DNA of 52,500 nucleotides, from the NCBI GenBank assembly GCA_905221605.1, contig CAJNDS010002661.1:1-52500 (forward strand), in the 5' to 3' direction. The stretch's first letter is position 1; every line of letters starts with the position of its first letter. Below, one piece after another: positions 1-10,100 of the stretch. Under the pieces are notes generated by a model that was not told where the DNA came from, ran no database searches, and was given only the letters and a program-made list of their open reading frames with translations. Source of the stretch: Symbiodinium natans. Lineage: Eukaryota > Sar > Dinophyceae > Suessiales > Symbiodiniaceae. A program made the position numbers and the translations under genes.

Positions 1-208
1 TATATATATAGTAACAATATGAATCTCAAATCCTCGAAAAATTAAAAAAAAAATCAAATCATTCCAGAATCCCAAATAAATATGTAATCCCGCCTCCACC
101 CCGAAATAAACCCAAGACAACAGATAGACGAAATCGTTTGAAAAATGGAACCCATCTCGAAAAAAGAGATCCCAAAACGAAACATTTTTCTCAGAATGAC
201 TCCCAAAA

Positions 209-412
209 TCATTCATTCCCAATTCGCAAATCATATTGACGAAGACATACATATATACATACATATTCATTCTCTGCCACCCGCCAAGCTGACTCATTCG
301 CGACTCCACAGTGGCACTCTTTCGGGCCTTCAAAGTTGTGACACGCGCCAGGCCAAGCACATTCCACGACACATCCTGTTCGAGCGTCTTCTAAGGGATG
401 CTGGTCCAGCAC
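209..412 (-). CDS. possible exon, Cys-rich fragment
   Basis: This minus-strand reading frame is rich in cysteines (several C..C spacings between about 290 and 370) and abuts an introner-like element at 412-535. On the far side of the element, near 575, a minus-strand ATG opens a short frame that could be an upstream exon. The join I can draw does not obey the G-N donor rule seen elsewhere in the window. A plus-strand frame (145-417), joined across the same element with a GC donor, stays open to about 600 and is the alternative. I recognise no domain. Strand and coding status are uncertain. Confidence 0.25.
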   Translation of the reverse strand: MLDQHPLEDARTGCVVECAWPGACHNFEGPKECHCGVANESAWRVAENEYVCIYVCLRQYDLRIGNE

Positions 413-535
413 CTTAGGGACGAAATGAACCCTAAGATTGGGGTCATATACCCTACTACTACGATAATTCCTATTCAGGTTATACGAATCTTCTATGAAC
501 CATAAACCCTTTTAGGGTTCATGTCGTCCCCAAGG
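412..535. mobile_element. introner-like element, family 3 (GGGGACGAAATGAAC ends)
   Basis: Inverted ends: CTTAGGGACGAAATGAACCC on the left and the complement of GGGTTCATGTCGTCCCCAAG on the right. Flanking bases are GCAC (left) and GCAG (right), an imperfect short direct repeat. The same ends recur at 38903-39180, at 52077-52277 and, degraded, at 51375-51563, where they delimit introns. Confidence 0.7.
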
Positions 536-539
536 CAGT

Positions 540-1841
540 AAAGCACTGTGCAGCTTCTGGGCGCAGAGTGAAGCCATGTACCCCAGCCAAGAGACGCTAA
601 CATGTCATAGGGACCCCAAAATTGAAATGGCTACATTAGGGTTTAGGGTTTGCAGGGTTTAGGGTTTAGGGGCTACCCCGCGACTCGTCTTAATGGCAAC
701 CCCCAAAAATCTGCAAGATCACCGGGGCAGGCTCGACTCTGAGGCCAAGCGTTGCAGGTTGCATGCAGGTTCGCATGCAAGTGTAGGGATTATGCCTGTC
801 CGTTGTCTTAGTCTCCTGAGGGTCTAGGAACCAGAGCGAATTTGGGAATTAAGCTCTCCGTGTGGCTGCGTGGTAACTACCACGCCGCTTACATCGGACA
901 GACCCCGTCCCTTCATTCTGACTACGTGACTGATTACATGTGACATGGACTCTGCAAACCCTTGTAAGGACTGCAGCCGCCAACAAAAATGTGCCATCCA
1001 GTGTGCCCGCAGGCAGAGAACAACAATTTGCCGGAGTGCCAACGAGAGGGACAGAAGCCCGAGTGATGTCACCATGATCCCTCAACACGTTTGCACACTC
1101 CCAGCTTTTGGCATGGATGTGACTGCAGCCTGCACCGTGCTTGGCTCACACTGCAGCTGGCCATTAAAAATGTTTATCTCCAGGCACCGGTGAGAAAGGG
1201 CCAACAGCCACACCAGGACCACGAGGCATCATGCAGATAGAAAAGTTTACAGAAGCAAAGATACAAATAAAACATAGAATTACATTATATATAGTATATG
1301 TATATATATATACACATATACATAAAAATATATATATATGTATGTATATGTATATGTATGTGTAGATATATATATATATTTTTTTTTTTTTTGCACCTCG
1401 TTGCGCTTCTAGGACCTGATGCGGCCTCCCCTAAGAAAGGGGGGCCCGGGAGGGGGAGGGGGAAAGGGGGGGGCAGAGTAGGCTCTCGCGAGGCAAGAGG
1501 CGAAGCAACTCTCCGCCCTTCTCAAGAGAGGGTTTAGGGTTTAGGGTTTAGGGTTTAGGGTTTAGGGTTTAGGGTTTAGGGTTTAGGGTTTAGGGTTTCG
1601 GCACTCGCATAGCAGGGTTTAGGGTTCAGGGTTTCGATCGGTTTCGGGTTTAGGGTTTAGCAATGTCGGTATCGGAAGTAAAGATGCACAATCCCTGATA
1701 GACCCTAAGTCTTCGCCAGCTCCCGGCCGGAACCTGCAGCCAGTCATGGCTGCTTCTTCACATGAAGCAGGGTTTATATTGCTGATTACTGTTATTGGTG
1801 AGTGCATATAAGGTTCCTTCTTTAATATTCTATGCCCTACT
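540..1841. other. gap: low-coding stretch with AT microsatellite and telomeric repeats
   Basis: No supported gene. Short TTTAGGG runs occur near 640-672, a (TA)n-rich tract at about 1283-1380 ends in a T run, a G-rich stretch lies at 1438-1480, and a (TTTAGGG)n array of about ten units lies at 1530-1600. Weak frames on both strands at 820-1195 have no recognisable motif. Confidence 0.6.
1530..1600 (+). repeat. interstitial telomere-like array (TTTAGGG)n
   Basis: About ten uninterrupted TTTAGGG units, followed by degenerate copies to about 1660. It lies just downstream of the kinase gene's stop codon (1842, minus strand). Confidence 0.95.
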
Positions 1842-3386
1842 TCACATGTACCGGCAGAAGTGATGACGGTGTGCCTGTCTTGATGAAAGACGCTGGTCAG
1901 GCTGCAAGCGGAGCAGGCCACTGAGGAGTTCATCCCCTCGATGGGCGTAGAGCTCTGGCCGCACCTCGAAAATGTGCTTCAGTCCTGTCGCTGGCCATGT
2001 CGGGAAGCTCTCGTTGAAATGGTAGAGCTGCGTACCATTGGGCCAATTCGTTGGTGAGGGCGTGCCCAGGAGCTGGAAGATCCTGAGCAAAGTGCCAACT
2101 TCGGACTCTCCTGGGAACAAGGGGCGGCCGGTGCACATCTCTGAGATCACACAGCCTGACGACCAGCAGTCCACCTCAAATCCATAGGCTGTTGTGCCAA
2201 GGAGGAGCTCCGGACTCCTGTACCAAAGCGTGACCACTTCCAGCGTCAGACTGGTCAAGGAACTGTTTTGCATGCGTGCCAGGCCAAAGTCTGCTATCTT
2301 CAGGACGCCGTCGGTGCTAATGAGAAGGTTCTCAGGCTTCAGGTCGCGATGAAGAATGTTCCTGCTGTGACATGCAAACAGGCCATTTAGCAAGTTCGCG
2401 GAGAAATGTCTAACTTGCTGAATTGGCAAGAAGTGAGAAGTCTGCTGGCACAGCGTGAGCACCTTGCGAAGGTCAGTCGGATGAAACTCGAAGACCATCT
2501 GAATTTGAGCATCGCTAGAGTCCACATTCGCATCGAGCAACCGCACCACGTTGGGATGCGTGAGCTTGCGCAGCAATGACAACTCCCGGACTGCTTGAGC
2601 TGGGATGCCATCAACCCACACCTCCGGATCATACAACACTGTCTTCATGGCCACGACACACTTGGTGCTTACGTGCTCGGCTTTCGTGACCTCGCCGTAA
2701 GCACCCTGGCCGAGCTCCTCCAACACCAGGTAGTCACCACACAAGCAGAGACCTCGTCCCTCATGCAGTGCGCGAAGACCCGGGTGTCTGGCAATGATCT
2801 CCCTGCTGGCAAATTGAACTGCACGTCCGCTCTCGGCGACGGCCGCGAGCACGATCTCGTCGTCGTCCTTCAAGTGCTGCTGCGCATACTTCAATGATTC
2901 CCCGTCCTGCTTCACGGCTGCCAAGACAATCTCCCGGTCTGCCTTTAAGGGTGCATCGAGGAACTCAAGAAGTCGGCCTTGTTGACTCACAGCAGCTTCA
3001 GCTGTCAAGCGGTCGCTCAAGATTTCATGGCAGTAGCTGTCTGCATCCTCCACATGCTTCAGCACACAGGCAATCATCATCTGTACTTTAGGGTCCAGGT
3101 GAAAGAGCAGTCGGTTCAAGCTGTGTACTGTGTCAAAGTCGAATCGCGGACTCAGCTCAGAAAGCAATTGGAGTGCAGCTCGCTGGACATCCCAAACAGG
3201 GTCGTTGAGTATCCCAATGACTTTGCGGAACAACATCTTGGCCTCATTCTCTGTCTCGAATATGCTGCGGTTTACTGACTGAAGGGCTGCTACGCGCTGC
3301 GTGGCATCGTCCCCGCACCCAAGCATACGGAGAAACTCTGGCAACCCAAGGCTTTTGGGAGTTGCGGGAACTTCCTCCTGAAACAT
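1842..3386 (-). CDS. CDK-like serine/threonine kinase with N-terminal HEAT/DUF4116-like repeats
   Basis: A 514-residue protein in one uninterrupted frame. The ATG at 3386 is chosen because the frame extending upstream of it has no ATG. Residues ~15-120 look like helical HEAT-type repeats. Residues ~130-200 carry two DUF4116-like units (REIVLAAV, DEIVLAAV). The kinase domain spans ~219-510: glycine loop GQGAYG (226-231), catalytic Lys248, a PSTAIRE-like helix reading GIPAQAVREL, HRDLKPEN (346-353), DFG (366-368), activation-loop Thr381 in TLEVVTLWYR, and a C-lobe ending near RYM. The loop tyrosine equivalent to CDK Tyr15 is kept, while the neighbouring threonine is Ala. All catalytic residues are present, so an active CDK-family kinase is likely; the cyclin partner is unknown. 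Having no introns is odd beside the intron-dense neighbours and could mean retroposition, but I saw no spliced-leader relic. Confidence 0.88.
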   Translation of the reverse strand: MFQEEVPATPKSLGLPEFLRMLGCGDDATQRVAALQSVNRSIFETENEAKMLFRKVIGILNDPVWDVQRAALQLLSELSPRFDFDTVHSLNRLLFHLDPKVQMMIACVLKHVEDADSYCHEILSDRLTAEAAVSQQGRLLEFLDAPLKADREIVLAAVKQDGESLKYAQQHLKDDDEIVLAAVAESGRAVQFASREIIARHPGLRALHEGRGLCLCGDYLVLEELGQGAYGEVTKAEHVSTKCVVAMKTVLYDPEVWVDGIPAQAVRELSLLRKLTHPNVVRLLDANVDSSDAQIQMVFEFHPTDLRKVLTLCQQTSHFLPIQQVRHFSANLLNGLFACHSRNILHRDLKPENLLISTDGVLKIADFGLARMQNSSLTSLTLEVVTLWYRSPELLLGTTAYGFEVDCWSSGCVISEMCTGRPLFPGESEVGTLLRIFQLLGTPSPTNWPNGTQLYHFNESFPTWPATGLKHIFEVRPELYAHRGDELLSGLLRLQPDQRLSSRQAHRHHFCRYM

Positions 3387-3788
3387 CTCGGCTGAATTTA
3401 TCGCCGCACTCTTTGTTTGTTGGCTGGCGCAGCAAGACGTCGCAGATGCGCCCACGTGAAGCACCACACGCAAGGAACATGCACGGCCCAGGAACTGATG
3501 GTAAACTCAGGACTGATGGGCTTGCGGGTTGCTTTCGGGATTCGGGGCGTCGAGCTTCTCCTGGAGCCACTAGACACTGGAAGCACTGGGTTTTGATGGT
3601 CTTGCCTCTGGTGACCTGACCAAAACTGCGACTTGAGCCAAACTGGCGTTCGCACACGGCCCATCGAATTCTTCAGGCTGGTCACACCCATGCGTGCGGT
3701 GATTGCAACGATGCCACCGGTGTTCTGACCGATTCTGAGCACCTGCGCAAGCCCAGATACAAATACCTTCGAACAGGCCACCGCGTAA

Positions 3789-4048
3789 TTTCACACACAC
3801 ACACACACACCACACACCACACACCACACACCACACACCACACACAACACACACAACACACACAACACACACAACACACACAACACACACAACACACACA
3901 ACACACACAACACACACAACACACACAACACACACAACACACACAACACACACAACACACACACACACACACACACAACACACACAACACACACAACACA
4001 CACAACACACACAACACACACAACACACACAACACACACAACACACAC

Positions 4049-4127
<79 letters not shown>

Positions 4128-4140
4128 ACCCACCCACCCA

Positions 4141-4171
<31 letters not shown>
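3789..4171. repeat. compound CA-rich microsatellite
   Basis: (CA)n, then CACAC-CA units, then many ACACACA-type units of 8-10 bases, then pure (CA)n, then (CCCA)n and (CGCA)n. It is upstream of the kinase gene. The long Cys/Val-rich frames it creates are repeat artefacts. Confidence 0.97.
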
Positions 4172-4935
4172 TTTGGGGCTTGCAGCGGCAGCCAAGAAGC
4201 AACTTGACCCCTACCCTCCAGTCATCTGGTGATCAGCCCTTTTCAGCAATCGCTCGCCGCTCTCAGCTACAGCTGAGCTGACCCAGGCAGGCATATTCCT
4301 ACAGCATTCTTATAGCTCCCTGTAGTTTCATGGAGTCCCTTTTCTCACGACCTCCTGTGCTGGAAGTAGGTTCCCCAGAGCCAGGGTTCTTCAGCCTGGG
4401 CCAAGCACGGCAGCACGACTACAACTGCCCCCAAAACCTACTGGTGCTCAAGGGGGAGCAGATGAATATAACAACCCTTATAGAGCCTCCATAATGGTAC
4501 CTATACTCACTCCTCCACTCCCCCGTACGCACCGGTATTTAAAAACTAAAAACTGCCAAACCATACCCTCCACCAACCATTAGGACACAAGTACCTACGA
4601 ATAAGGACCCTCTCCCCTCCTTAAAGGTATTTGGAGGGGTAAGCCATTGACATGCAGACCCAAAACTTTGCCCCCCAGGCCTGAAACCACCTTCTTCTTA
4701 AAACGGATCACCTCTGTCGAAGAAAGGTCCGTTCCTGAAAACAAGGTACCTGCAAGAATCCCTGGCTTAAGGGTGGCTTGGGGCGTGGTAAGGAAAGCCC
4801 TATGTAAGCCCTAAAAGGGCTTTCCGCGCCTTTGCGGGCAGGGTTGGCCATTTTTCTCGCTGAGCACGCCGCTCCCGGCGCAGCTCCTCGAGACGCGGGA
4901 GCGGAGGCCAAGCATGAAAACGCCATGTTGCTGGC
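4172..4935. other. gap: no gene seen
   Basis: Mixed-composition DNA without a convincing frame, domain or inverted-repeat element. Confidence 0.5.
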
Positions 4936-4949
4936 CTATTCACGGGGCC

Positions 4950-5270
4950 AAGGCTTACATTGTATGCTGAGATGAGTGGATGAGCCACAGCAGGAACAAC
5001 ATTTTCCTCTCCGGCGCTGTAGAATGTGCCATAATTCCCAGGGCTGAGAGTACTCAAGATCTTCATCCCAGGGCTCGCCACGAAGAAGGAAGGCAGGTTT
5101 AGGGCTTTGGGACTCATGGCCTCTAGAAAAGAGCCCCGCTATCGGATCAACAGCCTTTTGCAGAAGCACGTTCCCCAAATGTGGCTCGAGCAAAGAAGCT
5201 AGAGAAACATCTAGCAAGTGCTTGGCCCAATGCCCCTCTAGAACACCCCTTCTTGGAGAAATTGAAAAAC
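4950..5270 (-). CDS. possible exon of unknown gene
   Basis: A minus-strand frame of about 100 residues includes a hydrophobic/charged pattern (HLLDVSLASLLEPHLGNVLL) that looks more protein-like than its neighbours. I find no start, no clear splice borders and no domain. It could be a far 3' exon of the large beta-helix gene, a separate gene, or chance. Confidence 0.2.
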
Positions 5271-5689
5271 AACATCGTGAGTACTGTGGGGGCCTAGACA
5301 ATTACCAATTAATGATTTTGAGGTCCATTTGAGGTACCCTATATACCATAGTTGTACAAGGAATATAATCCATAATATCGGTAACTATTCTGGCTTCTAT
5401 AGTAGTAAGACACTTCCGGCTCCTTGTAAATGAACAAGATCATCACCAAGCCTCGGACCAATTGCTTGTGAGCTGCCGGCGGCTTGCGCATGGGGCGTGA
5501 CTCATGGGGCTCAAAGAGTGGAATGATGAATGGCCCCCAAGTAAACGAGTTCATAACAAGGGTGCTTCCTTCCCCACCTTAGTTCATCCCACCCCACCAT
5601 GAGCTACGGGGCTTCGCTTCTGTTTGGCCGGTGTCTAGTTGCGTTTTTTCGTAGGCCTATGCCTCCCCCTCTCGGGAGCTGGCTGGCCG

Positions 5690-5950
5690 ACATGCAAAAA
5701 AAGCTGCCGGCAGCCAACCCTGAAAGTCGGCCGGCAGTTGTTCTATTTTACCATTTACTATTTCCGGCTTTTTACGTCGCGGGCAGCCAACCTGAAAAGG
5801 TCGGCCGGAAATCCTACTATTTTGCTGCTTACGATCTCCCGCCTCAGATCTCTTGAGATTCAATTATAACGGAAAGGAGAAAGATTCTGTGCTGCGCGGG
5901 CAACCAACCCTGAAAGTCCGCCGGCAGTTTTACTATTTTACCCTGCTTTG
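5690..5950 (+). repeat. three degenerate direct repeats (~90-110 bp)
   Basis: Units share a GGCAGCCAACC(C)TGAAA core followed by CGGCCGGCAGTT...CTATTTTACC. Copies start near 5706, 5779 and 5898. The repeats have open frames in several phases but no recognisable protein. Confidence 0.7.
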
Positions 5951-6189
5951 CTCCTTCCCGCCTTGGACGGACTCCCCCTGCCACACGGGTCTAGGTAGCT
6001 TCAACATGCTTGTCTGGCAAGATTCTGGCACATCTCTTGACCCTTCAGCGAAATGAAGGAGCCCTGTTGATCGATTTCTGCATCAGATTGGGAAGCATCC
6101 CTTTCCCTAATCCCGTTTTCAGCAAATCCCATACATCACTGAGGTGCAGGGATCTGGCAAGGCCCCGGAACCCTAAGCCCTGAACCCTA

Positions 6190-7180
6190 GACCCCTACGC
6201 CTAAACCCCGCAAAAGGGAGGGCTCATTTAGACAGGCAAGGCCGCAAGTGAGGCTCGCCAGGCCGACGGTAGAGAAAATCATGAGGATCTCCACCAAAAC
6301 CATGTGGCCCCAATAACTGTCATATGCGGTCCTCGGGCTTTGGGGGTTTAATCGCTCACACCCGGACAAACCAGGCGAGCCAGTAGGTCCACAGAGGGCT
6401 TATGGTCTTTTAGAGGTTTAGGTGGTTGCAATGGCCGCCCTGGCACTCCCACATACCCTGTAGCTCCCGCTTACTGCAAGAGGGCAGCAGGCCGCTCACG
6501 ATGGCGGTCATGAGCCCCGCCGTCGCAAGAAGCGTGCACTCTGTGAGGTTGAAACGCATCGTCTTGTAGGGCCTGCGAGAGGTGGCTCCCGCAAAGTGGT
6601 CTATCTACCCCCTAGAATGCTGCAATCCGTAATCCCTGCCCGAACTCCGAGACCTACTGCGGCCTGTGGGATTTAGAGGGCTTGTGAGGGTAGACTTAAG
6701 GTTGAACAACCTGTAAACTTGGGCTTCCTAAACAACCCTCTCATTCTGGCTAGTGTCCTTGCTCGTGGGATAAAGTGGCGGCTTTTGTTCATGAGCGTGT
6801 GGGCGTTACGGCTTATGATTCAAGAACGGCGTGATCGAGCCCGTATTCTGCTGACCTAGCATGCGCAACAAAACACTTCCCAGAAAGAGCCGAGCAGCAG
6901 CACCCCGGCATAAAGAAAGAGGGAGAACATGACGACGTTTGCTATGCAGACCTGCTCAGCAACCGGGAATGCTTTCGCAAATGCCCCGGAGCCACTAGCG
7001 GATCGCATGTTCACAGCGCTGAAAGTCCCACGAACCCACACTCAGTGAGATCCACAAGCACAGCATTTCAAAATCCCTGTTCCAAAAAAGCACCGCCCCC
7101 ACCAGTTGAAGTGCGGGCGAGGATGTGATGGGCAGGGCGGACGCTGCGAGCGTCAGCAGCATCTTCCTCTCCAAAGGCCG
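6190..7180 (-). CDS. beta-helix gene, last membrane-domain exons
   Basis: Three or four hydrophobic pieces: ~7180-7070 (MLLTLAASALPITSSPALQL), ~7010-6860 (VCIANVVMFSLFLYAGVLLL), ~6590-6480 (MRFNLTECTLLATAGLMTAI) and ~6330-6210 (YWGHMVLVEILMIFSTVGLA). These read like the C-terminal multi-span region that follows Cys-rich repeats in such surface proteins. They could instead belong to a separate small membrane protein gene. Exon borders were not resolved. Confidence 0.45.
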
Positions 7181-10100
7181 AAGGGCAATTCGGTTTCATC
7201 ATTCACGGGCTTAGGCCTTTTTGGGTCTGGGGCTTAGAGGTTGAAGGTTCGATGTGCCCGAAGAAACCCCAAACTCGCCGCTGTCATGCTTGCAAAGCTG
7301 TAGGCCATAAGACACCAAGCCCCTAGCCACTAAACTCTGGCTCAGGTTAGTCCCTAAGCCCCCTAAACCGCATAGTTGGGGGGAGTGAATATGGGTACCT
7401 TTTTGGGGGGTTACCATAAGGGGATTACTGTAGGGATCTACTCCCCCACCCCCTCCCAAAGCGGTCCTCAGAAGCCGCTCCGACTCCCAAAGCCGCCAGC
7501 TCTTCCGGTAGGCGCGGCTCAGGAAGATGACGTGAAGTGGTGGGTGGGCTTCTTCCTCCTCCGCAAGGGTTTAGATTTTGATTGCCAGCCGCATTGCACT
7601 CACCACCATCGGCGTCCGCTCTGCAGGGACTCTTCGAGGCATTCGTTCGCATCAATTAACAGGTTCGTAAGGAGAGGGAGTCACGTTATGCCCAATCGAA
7701 AAACTGGAGTTACATGGTTCTACCCAAAACGGGCGGGAGGAGCGCCGAAACATCTCCCAACCCTGCCAAAAGATAAATCTCAATTCTGTATTCCGACACG
7801 GGTGTGGCTGGATCGTCACCTTCCTACTGGCCCAGCAGTGGTTGCTTCATTACAGTGTATAATCCTATACCACAACAAATAACACCCCACCCACTGCATT
7901 CAAGAATAGACGATGGGAACATGCAGCATCCCATTCACTGTCGATTTTCAGGGTAGTCAATCAGCTTTCTGCGCCCACAGCCGGTTGACTTCTCCGAGAC
8001 TGTTCCACCAGGGCATCAAGACATCCAAATATAGATCCAAACAATGACACGACACGGTAGAGATACTCTAGGGTAGGGCACTCCAGGGACACTCTAGGGT
8101 TGGACTCCAGGGGTTGGGCACTCCCGTCTTCACAATGTCAAGGCAAAATGCCTCTGTTTTGGCGCGTGAATGGCCCTCGAGCCTTCAAGCAGAAGCTCCA
8201 CCGGGCTCACTTGGTCTGGCGCGCAACGTTGAGGGCTTCACGGGTCTGAAAAGAGCGGAGCCCTGCAAACATGCTAGTTAAATCCCTTGCCCACTGTTCA
8301 TGCCGTCCTGGAAATGTGCAAAGTGAAGATTTTGAACAAATCGAACTTCTGCAACTTACAGAACTTCCAGAACTTCTGAACTTCCAGAATCTTTAGAACG
8401 TCCAGAACTTTTGAACTTTTAGAACTTCTGGAACTTTCAGAACTTCTGGAACTTCTAGAACTGTTAACACTTTCAGAACGTTAAGGACTTTTAGAACTTG
8501 TAGAGCTTTTGGAACTTTTCGGCCTTTTAGAGCTCTTAGACTGTTTAGAACTACTTTGCAACCCTTACAACTTCTGGGACCTTCAGAACTCTTATAGCCT
8601 TACATCTTTCCCCATGCAAAACCACGAAGACACAACAGGATGTTTGGGCTTTCGTTCCAGAAGTTCTAGAAGTTCTAAAAGCTTTTAAAGTTGTAGACCT
8701 TGGGAAGGTTGGAAGGCTCCTGGAGATACAAGAGTTTCTAAAGCTTCAAAACTTTTAGAGCTCTTGGAACATTTAGAACCTTTAGGACCTTCAGAACTCT
8801 TGCAGCTTTACATCTTTCCCTGTGCAAAAGCATGAACACAAACAGGATTGTCAGACTTACAGTAAAACCCCACGGGTCCCAAATGCAACCAAGACATCCC
8901 CACGCGCCCCAAATGCAACCGACCAAGATCCAAACATAAGAGCGGAACCGCGTCTCCAGAATCTGGGTAAACTGCTACAAGTATAGTTGGAAGTGAGGGA
9001 TCACATGTGTGCGGATTCATAGAGGCATCCAGGTAGTTTAGCGGAGTTATTGCCACACCAGCCTTGGCAATCAGCAAAACCAAGACCAGAGACACTGCGC
9101 AAGTTCGTGGACATGTTGTGTGTGGCCTTTTGGCAGATTGCTGCATTGCAACCCCCGCAACCACACATGCGACGGGGGTCGCAAAGGAAGTTAGGTGCGC
9201 ACCACACAAGTGCAAGCGAACAACTTTTTCATCCCCTCAGCCCCAATCCTCCCCAATACGGCTTGAGTGAAGCCCCCCCTCTCCCGAGAGTAGCCGGCCT
9301 TCTTTGGCAGTGAGAGGCTGATCCATATGTAGGACGCCATGACGAAAACCAAGACCATAACCACGCGCATGGCATGGCGGTGACGCTCTTCCTCCAGGAA
9401 GGGGCACTCAAAGGTCCTCTCCGCCATGGTGCTCTCGGGTGCAAACTGGAAACCTGAGTTCATCGGCGTAGCAAGCTGACTTGATGTTGTCCAGTTTGCT
9501 TTCAGCTGTGTAACCTTGCTTGCGTACTCCTGCACATTGGATGCGCCGGCGAAACTAAGAGAGCGACAATAAAGATATTTGCCGAAGTAGCTGAAGATCT
9601 CGGGAAAGAAACAATTCAGGCCTGACCACGCTGCTACGTTGTTCGAGCAAGTGTGGCAAAGCAAGCAGAACGAACTCCTTCGACGATGTTTGACGCCTTG
9701 GATACTGCGGGCGCCCTCTGTACTCAAGCCTGTTGAGGCCCAACTCGCTAGCGGGTCACTCGTAGGCAACAAGTTCGACCTCCCCGCCCCCTGCCTACAA
9801 CAACGGCGACGCCGCGCTGCTCGACGGGAAGCTTCGCTACAAGGCCCAACACAAGGGCCACCGGAATAGCCTGGGAGGTGAGCTTGAGGCTTCAGGATTC
9901 TTTTGCTGAGGTTCTTGGGCTTTGAGAGATTGGGTCCAAAACGTACTTGAAGTGCCGAAGCAAGCACAAGCTTGTGCTCGCGCAATGGTGAGAAGGAAGT
10001 CGAATCTGCGCCAGGCTCTAGCTATCATCTCGGGGTCTCCAACAATTACAAAGCCGCAATCGTATTCAATCTTCGCAAACTGAGGGGTCCCCGTCTATGC

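Noticed and set aside
3570-4202. Long minus-strand frames rich in Cys and Val
   Set aside because: They are translations of the CA-type microsatellite in all three phases, with no conserved coding signal.
7376-7882. 168-residue plus-strand frame
   Set aside because: It overlaps an inverted-repeat element, has no recognisable motif, and lies within the span of the minus-strand giant gene.
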